A stretch of DNA of 57,920 bases from Aliidiomarina quisquiliarum (GTDB taxonomy: Bacteria > Pseudomonadota > Gammaproteobacteria > Enterobacterales > Alteromonadaceae). Positions 57,919 through 57,920 of the stretch are shown here, in pieces. Under the pieces are notes generated by a model. The model was not told the DNA's origin and did not search any database. It was given only the letters and a program-made list of their open reading frames with translations. Each line of letters opens with the position of its first letter. Within the stretch, counting starts at the first letter, position 1. The position numbers were made by a program, and so were the translations under genes. The stretch is from contig NZ_JAMFTN010000026.1 of the NCBI RefSeq assembly GCF_023922585.1, positions 13,019-70,938 of the forward strand, given 5' to 3'.

Positions 57919-57920
57919 TG

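Larger units (their letters stand above)
56184..57920 (-). mobile_element. End of an integron gene-cassette array
   Basis: Three attC sites in the same orientation (56184-56239, 57179-57262, 57791-57892) bracket two genes on the minus strand and the tail of a third. Each gene ends at, or inside, the attC that follows it, which is the defining cassette structure. Reading the minus strand, every site starts with a xxxTAAC element and ends with a GTTAGxx core. The array's last cassette abuts hipA. No integrase is in the window; it or further cassettes would be to the right. It could be a chromosomal integron or an integrase-less attC cluster. Confidence 0.88.

Overview
The window looks like a chromosomal segment of a marine gammaproteobacterium of the order Alteromonadales, most likely the Idiomarina/Pseudidiomarina group. 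The reasons are an flrA-flrBC-fliEFGHIJ-fliKLM flagellar cluster with sigma-54 promoters, an NhaD sodium/proton antiporter, the DUF1285, DUF3369 and VC0807 families, and moderate GC. The taxonomic call is inference from gene content, not from a search.

Region 1 (1-14290, all minus strand) is a polar flagellar block. Read in the direction of transcription it runs: an atypical LuxR-type regulator, a DUF1285 protein, the sigma-54 activator flrA, the two-component pair flrB-flrC, fliE-fliF-fliG-fliH-fliI-fliJ, then fliK-fliL-fliM, with fliM running off the left edge. GG-N10-GC sigma-54 promoters are visible before flrB, fliE and fliK, which fits the Vibrio/Pseudomonas-type hierarchy FlrA -> FlrBC -> structural genes.

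Region 2 (14416-38677) is housekeeping and metabolism: a beta-propeller lipoprotein, an amidohydrolase, a response regulator with DUF3369, pdxH, a malate/lactate dehydrogenase-type oxidoreductase, pfkA, the putrescine pair speB-speA (agmatinase and arginine decarboxylase), tRNA-Phe, the divergent asnA/asnC pair, nhaD behind a strongly structured and possibly pseudoknotted leader RNA, the glyoxylate shunt aceB-aceA with aceK convergent, a LysR regulator, a chemotaxis receptor, and a large TolB-propeller amidohydrolase.

Region 3 (38722-51096) holds an OmpA-type remnant, a GntP-type permease, three poorly characterised membrane proteins, an M28 peptidase, a serine beta-lactamase-like hydrolase, an MHYT-PAS-GGDEF-EAL protein whose GGDEF site is degenerate, and a formaldehyde detoxification unit (LysR regulator, frmA, S-formylglutathione hydrolase) that ends at a strong terminator.

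Region 4 (51173-57920) is accessory DNA: RHH/ParE and HigBA toxin-antitoxin pairs, an orphan ParD, a HipBA pair, gene fragments, short rearranged copies of neighbouring sequence, and finally the end of an integron gene-cassette array. The array has three attC sites in one orientation (the outermost resembling the Vibrio cholerae repeat), one complete cassette with an alpha/beta hydrolase, one with an unknown protein, and the tail of a third. The integrase is not in the window; by orientation it would lie to the right, if present.
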